NCBI GenBank assembly: GCA_015904075.1
Contig: JABMDH010000016.1
Span: 1 to 8,278, forward strand
Length of the DNA stretch: 8,278 bases
Direction of reading: 5' to 3'
DNA from: Nitrospira sp.
Lineage (GTDB): Bacteria; Nitrospirota; Nitrospiria; Nitrospirales; Nitrospiraceae
A program made the position numbers and the translations under genes. The notes beneath the pieces are model-generated. The model saw only the letters and a list, made by a program, of their open reading frames with translations. It did not search any database and was not told the origin of the DNA. Shown here one piece after another: positions 5,627-8,278 of the stretch; position 1 is the first letter of the stretch, and each line of letters begins with the position of its first letter.

Positions 5627-5989
5627 TTACGGCTTTCTTGTACGCGTCTTCACGCTGTTCACATAATCGGCAATCGCAGCATCCACTTCGCCGGGCGTCA
5701 TCGGGCGATCGTGCGTCTCACTTTCATCAACCAGATAACGCTCGCGGTCTTTCTCTTGCCGAATGACGACTGCGTTCTCCGGTGTGACATCGATCAGCAT
5801 GAACCACTCTTTGACGCCCTGTGAGATCACAACCTGTTTCCCAAGCCCTCTCTTGGTGATCTCGATCCGGAGCGCGTCGCCTGAACCGATGTCCCGCTCC
5901 TCCGCCTGGACAAGTGAACCGGCAGAGAGAGATCCGGCCATAATCAGAACCATCCCCAAGACCGTCCAATGCCGCCGGAGAACATCCAT
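5627..5989 (-). CDS. Small secreted or periplasmic protein, function unknown
   Basis: A 120-residue protein that I do not recognise. It opens with a signal peptide: basic MDVLRRHW, a hydrophobic core (TVLGMVLIMAGSLSAGSL) and a signal peptidase I site VQA before EERD (cut after residue 29). The mature part (about 91 residues) has no cysteine. It alternates short strands (ALRIEITKRG, KQVVISQG, WFMLIDVTPENAVVIRQE) with an acidic/basic tail and a predicted helix at GEVDAAIADYVNSVK. The frame extends upstream to 6082, but ATG 5989 has a good Shine-Dalgarno (GGAG, 7 bases upstream) and lies about 15 bases after the predicted transcription start, so it is preferred. The cytoplasmic DsrE-family protein follows 4 bases later. 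Confidence 0.7.
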   Translation of the reverse strand: MDVLRRHWTVLGMVLIMAGSLSAGSLVQAEERDIGSGDALRIEITKRGLGKQVVISQGVKEWFMLIDVTPENAVVIRQEKDRERYLVDESETHDRPMTPGEVDAAIADYVNSVKTRTRKP

Positions 5990-6010
5990 CCATAGGCTCC
6001 ATCCAGAGCG

Positions 6011-6039
6011 ATTATAGCCACCACATGCCGCCGCGTAAA
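6011..6039 (-). promoter_or_regulatory. Sigma70-type promoter for the secreted protein-DsrE operon
   Basis: On the minus strand TTTACG (6039-6034) is followed after 17 bases by a perfect TATAAT (6016-6011). The start would fall near 6004, leaving a leader of about 15 bases with GGAG placed correctly before ATG 5989. Confidence 0.68.
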
Positions 6040-6061
6040 CAGAGACAGTCGCTCCTTCGCC

Positions 6062-6090
6062 TTGAGGGGTGGCAGGGGGCATGTTAGGAT
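6062..6090 (+). promoter_or_regulatory. Possible extended -10 promoter for the membrane protein gene
   Basis: TTGAGG (6062-6067), a 17-base spacer and TAGGAT (6085-6090) preceded by TGT give an extended -10 layout much like the one before rpsU. Start would be at about 6097, almost at ATG 6099. The same TAGGA could instead be the gene's ribosome-binding site; the two readings exclude each other. Confidence 0.35.
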
Positions 6091-6098
6091 GCCCGGCG

Positions 6099-6530
6099 AT
6101 GGACGGACTTCTCTCAACGGTTCAACAGTATGTCTCGACCGAAACACTGGTGGCGCTGACCGTCCTCTCCATTGTCTTCTTCGTCGGCTCCTTAATCGCC
6201 ATTCCATTCATCCTCGTACGGCTGCCGGCTGACTTTTTCGATATCAGGGTTCCCCGCCCCTGGATGGAGGATCATCATCCGGTCCTCCGAGTCCTGGGCC
6301 ATCTCGTCAAGAATGTGGTCGGGGCGATTTTCCTCTTCGCCGGATTTTTGATGTTGTTTCTGCCGGGTCAGGGAATTCTGACCATGCTGATTGGAATCTC
6401 CATGTTGGACTTCCCCGGCAAGCGCAAAGTCGAAGCCAAGCTGATTGGCCAGCCGGCAGTCTTGAACGCCATCAACGGCATGCGCGAGAAGTTCGGCAAA
6501 CCGCCATTGATTATTGCACCGGATGCATGA
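6099..6530 (+). CDS. Small membrane protein, PGPGW-like family
   Basis: A 143-residue membrane protein. A long hydrophobic segment lies at about 15-41 (LVALTVLSIVFFVGSLIAI and on), a second at 72-89, and a third, shorter one at 91-104. Between the last two is FLPGQGILTMLIGISMLDFPGKRK, shown here in pieces as LPGQG (88-92) and DFPGKRK (104-110); this resembles the LPGPG...FP(W)xxR block of the putative transmembrane PGPGW family, whose function is not known. The C-terminus is soluble, basic and ends in KPPLIIAPDA. ATG 6099 is preceded by AGGA with 9-base spacing and begins just before the hydrophobic part; in-frame GTG 6069 and ATG 6081 are less well placed. It is divergent from the secreted protein gene and lies 91 bases upstream of polA. 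Confidence 0.72.
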   Translation: MDGLLSTVQQYVSTETLVALTVLSIVFFVGSLIAIPFILVRLPADFFDIRVPRPWMEDHHPVLRVLGHLVKNVVGAIFLFAGFLMLFLPGQGILTMLIGISMLDFPGKRKVEAKLIGQPAVLNAINGMREKFGKPPLIIAPDA

Positions 6531-6543
6531 TGCGAGAGCCGTC

Positions 6544-6608
6544 AGCGTTCGGCCATCAGCCGTCAGGAGAAACCGAAATCCCTTGCTGACCGCTGATAGC
6601 TGAACGCT
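6544..6608. repeat. 23-base-arm inverted repeat directly upstream of polA
   Basis: The arm 6544-6566 and the arm 6586-6608 are complementary at 20 of 23 positions, with one of the three mismatches a G-U pair in RNA; the loop is 19 bases. The arms consist of CAGC/GCTG(A) words. It ends two bases before the TAGG that probably serves as the polA ribosome-binding site, and lies 14 bases after the end of the membrane protein gene. It may be an extragenic repeat family member acting as a 3' end or 5' leader structure. Confidence 0.75.
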
Positions 6609-6621
6609 GTAGGCTATGCAT

Positions 6622-8278
6622 ATGTCTGACTCGAAGGAACAACGCAAAACCCTCTACCTCATCGACGGTAGCGCCTACATCTATCGCGCGTTCTTTGCCC
6701 TCCCTGCCCTGAACAATTCCAAGGGCCTGCAAACCAACGCCGTCTATGGCTTCACCACAACGCTGCTGAAGATCATCCGCGAACGGCATCCGGACGGAAT
6801 CGCCGTGGCCTTCGATGAAAAGGGGCCGACGATGCGGCATGAGGAGTTCAAAGACTATAAGGCCCAGCGCCCGCCCATGCCGGACGGCATGAAGTCGCAG
6901 ATTCCCTACATCCATCGCATCGTCGACGCGCTGGCAATTCCCGGGCTGCGTCAGGCCGGCTATGAAGCAGATGATCTCATCGGCACGTTAGCACGCAAGG
7001 CCGAGCAGGCGGGCTACGACATCGTGATCGTCACCGGCGACAAAGACATGTTCCAGCTCCTCACCCCGCACGTCCGCATCTACGACCCGGTCAAAGACAA
7101 GTGGTCCGGTGAAGCAGAATGCCGTGAACGGTTCGGGGTAGAGCCGGCGCGGGTCGTCGAAATCATGGGCTTGATGGGTGACGCGAGCGATAACATTCCC
7201 GGCGTGAAGGGCATCGGCGAAAAGACCGCGATGAAACTGATCGCCCAGTTCGGCACGATCGAGGAGCTCTTGAATCGGGTCGGTGAGGTGACCCCGGCCA
7301 GAATCCAAGCGCTGCTGGTCGAGCAAGCCGAGAATGCGCGAATGAGCCGCCGGCTCGCGACGATTGAGATGGAAAGTCCGGTAGACTTTGACCCAGTGGC
7401 ATTTCAGATCAAGCCGCCGCAGATGGAGCAGCTGAGTGACCTGCTCCGCGAATTGGAATTCACCTCGTTGCTCAAATCCTTCCAGACCTCGAACGAACCG
7501 CCGAAGGCGAAGCAGGCCGTAGCTGCGATAATTGAGAGCACGCGGGCAGCGCAGGCCTTTGTCGACTCTCTTCCGGCACATGGGACACTAGCCGTGGAAT
7601 GCCTGCGCTCCGGAGGGGCCGGCATCACAATGGACGTTCATGGGATCGCGCTGTCGTCGGGAGACAAGACCGCCTACATCCCCCTCGACGTGCATGAATA
7701 CATGAGGCCCATCACCACGCTCCTGCATGACACGACCAGGACCAAGGCCGTGCACGACTTGAAAGCTGTCTTATTGGCCTTTCATCGCATCGGCGTGACC
7801 CTGGCCGGCCCCTATTTCGACACAATGGTGGCGGACTATCTGCTGAACCCCAATCGGCGAGACCATCAATTGGACACGCTGGCTCTGGAGATGTTGGGGC
7901 AACGATTGGGAGGGCAGGAAGAACAGACAAAGGCGCCGAAGTCCTTGTTCGATGAAGACACCGGGTCTCGCGAGCAAGCCACGGAAGCGGCACGGATCAT
8001 CGCCGGCATCGCACCGATCATGCTGACACGCCTGACGGAACAGGGCAGCCTGACGCTGTTTCAGGATGTCGAAATGCCGCTCGTCCCGGTGCTGGCTGAG
8101 ATCGAACGGAACGGATTCTTGCTGGATGTCGAGGGCCTGCACCAACTGAGCAAAGAGTTGGAACATGAACTGGACAAGATGATGGAAACCATCGCCGGCC
8201 TGGCGGGCGGCGAGTTCAACATCAATTCCCCGAAACAGCTGGCTGTGGTGCTCTTCGAGAAGCTCGGCCTCAAGCCGG
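6622..8278 (+). CDS. polA: DNA polymerase I (3' truncated by window end)
   Basis: The first 552 codons of a protein usually about 900 long. Residues 1 to ~290 are the 5' nuclease: LYLIDGSAYIYRAF (D15), D65, R72, K80 and R83 of the arch region, YEADDL (E115, D117, D118), VTGDKD (D140, D142) and the helix-hairpin-helix GDASDNIPGVKGIGEKTA (D187, D190). About 320-475 is the 3'-5' exonuclease-like domain. From ~480 the polymerase domain begins (IERNGFLLDVEGL, EFNINSPKQL). The enzyme fills gaps in repair and removes Okazaki primers. The exonuclease domain seems inactive: the first motif reads LAVEC where D-x-E is expected, and the last motif aspartate is absent, as in Taq-type Pol I. ATG 6622 is preferred over in-frame ATG 6616 because TAGG (6610-6613) is 8 bases from it but too near the other. 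Confidence 0.95.
   Translation, partial: MSDSKEQRKTLYLIDGSAYIYRAFFALPALNNSKGLQTNAVYGFTTTLLKIIRERHPDGIAVAFDEKGPTMRHEEFKDYKAQRPPMPDGMKSQIPYIHRIVDALAIPGLRQAGYEADDLIGTLARKAEQAGYDIVIVTGDKDMFQLLTPHVRIYDPVKDKWSGEAECRERFGVEPARVVEIMGLMGDASDNIPGVKGIGEKTAMKLIAQFGTIEELLNRVGEVTPARIQALLVEQAENARMSRRLATIEMESPVDFDPVAFQIKPPQMEQLSDLLRELEFTSLLKSFQTSNEPPKAKQAVAAIIESTRAAQAFVDSLPAHGTLAVECLRSGGAGITMDVHGIALSSGDKTAYIPLDVHEYMRPITTLLHDTTRTKAVHDLKAVLLAFHRIGVTLAGPYFDTMVADYLLNPNRRDHQLDTLALEMLGQRLGGQEEQTKAPKSLFDEDTGSREQATEAARIIAGIAPIMLTRLTEQGSLTLFQDVEMPLVPVLAEIERNGFLLDVEGLHQLSKELEHELDKMMETIAGLAGGEFNINSPKQLAVVLFEKLGLKP

Noticed and set aside
6988..7581. Minus-strand open frame of 197 codons, and similar ones up to 8273
   Set aside because: All are antisense to polA, which shows continuous family motifs.
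1..8278. CRISPR array, tRNA, rRNA, insertion sequence or phage gene
   Set aside because: I saw no regularly spaced direct repeats, cloverleaf, transposase motif or phage protein on either strand.

Overview
The window reads as a stretch of ordinary bacterial chromosome, moderately GC-rich, with densely packed genes on both strands and short intergenic gaps. Protein flavour (rpsU, TusA/DsrE proteins, lone Rieske protein, ftcD) and the GTCT-type and GCTGA-type intergenic hairpins suggest a Nitrospira-like member of Nitrospirota. That assignment is inference from recollected family resemblance, not a search result. No mobile element, phage gene, CRISPR array, tRNA or rRNA is visible.

Layout. Positions 2-250 hold the C-terminus of a cation transporter/channel with a TrkA-C (RCK_C) domain. 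It converges on a Rieske non-heme iron oxygenase on the minus strand (258-1340). A divergent promoter region (1341-1529) separates that gene from a plus-strand pair, a DsrE2-like protein (1530-2060) and a TusA-type sulfur carrier (2144-2386), which ends in a strong hairpin terminator. After about 220 bases with no convincing gene comes the histidine-degradation/folate gene ftcD. It is split by a frameshift near 3497 into a formimidoyltransferase part (from 2687) and a cyclodeaminase part (3531-4118). A promoter inside the 3' end of ftcD serves rpsU (4170-4364), followed by endonuclease III (nth, 4439-5098). A 100-base GTCT/AGAC inverted repeat lies between nth and a convergent minus-strand pair: a small secreted protein (5627-5989) and a second DsrE-family protein (5203-5622). 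A second divergent promoter pair (6011-6090) starts that operon and a plus-strand membrane protein (6099-6530). A 23-base-arm inverted repeat then precedes polA (6622 to the window end, truncated).

How they fit. The common thread is small sulfur-trafficking proteins: one DsrE2-TusA operon and a separate DsrE paralogue, with no Dsr, sHdr or rhodanese genes in view. The rest is housekeeping (S21, Nth, Pol I) and one-carbon metabolism. I see no convincing new multi-gene system. The most interesting items are the ftcD frame break, a set of three low-complexity palindromic intergenic elements, and the orphan sulfur-relay proteins.
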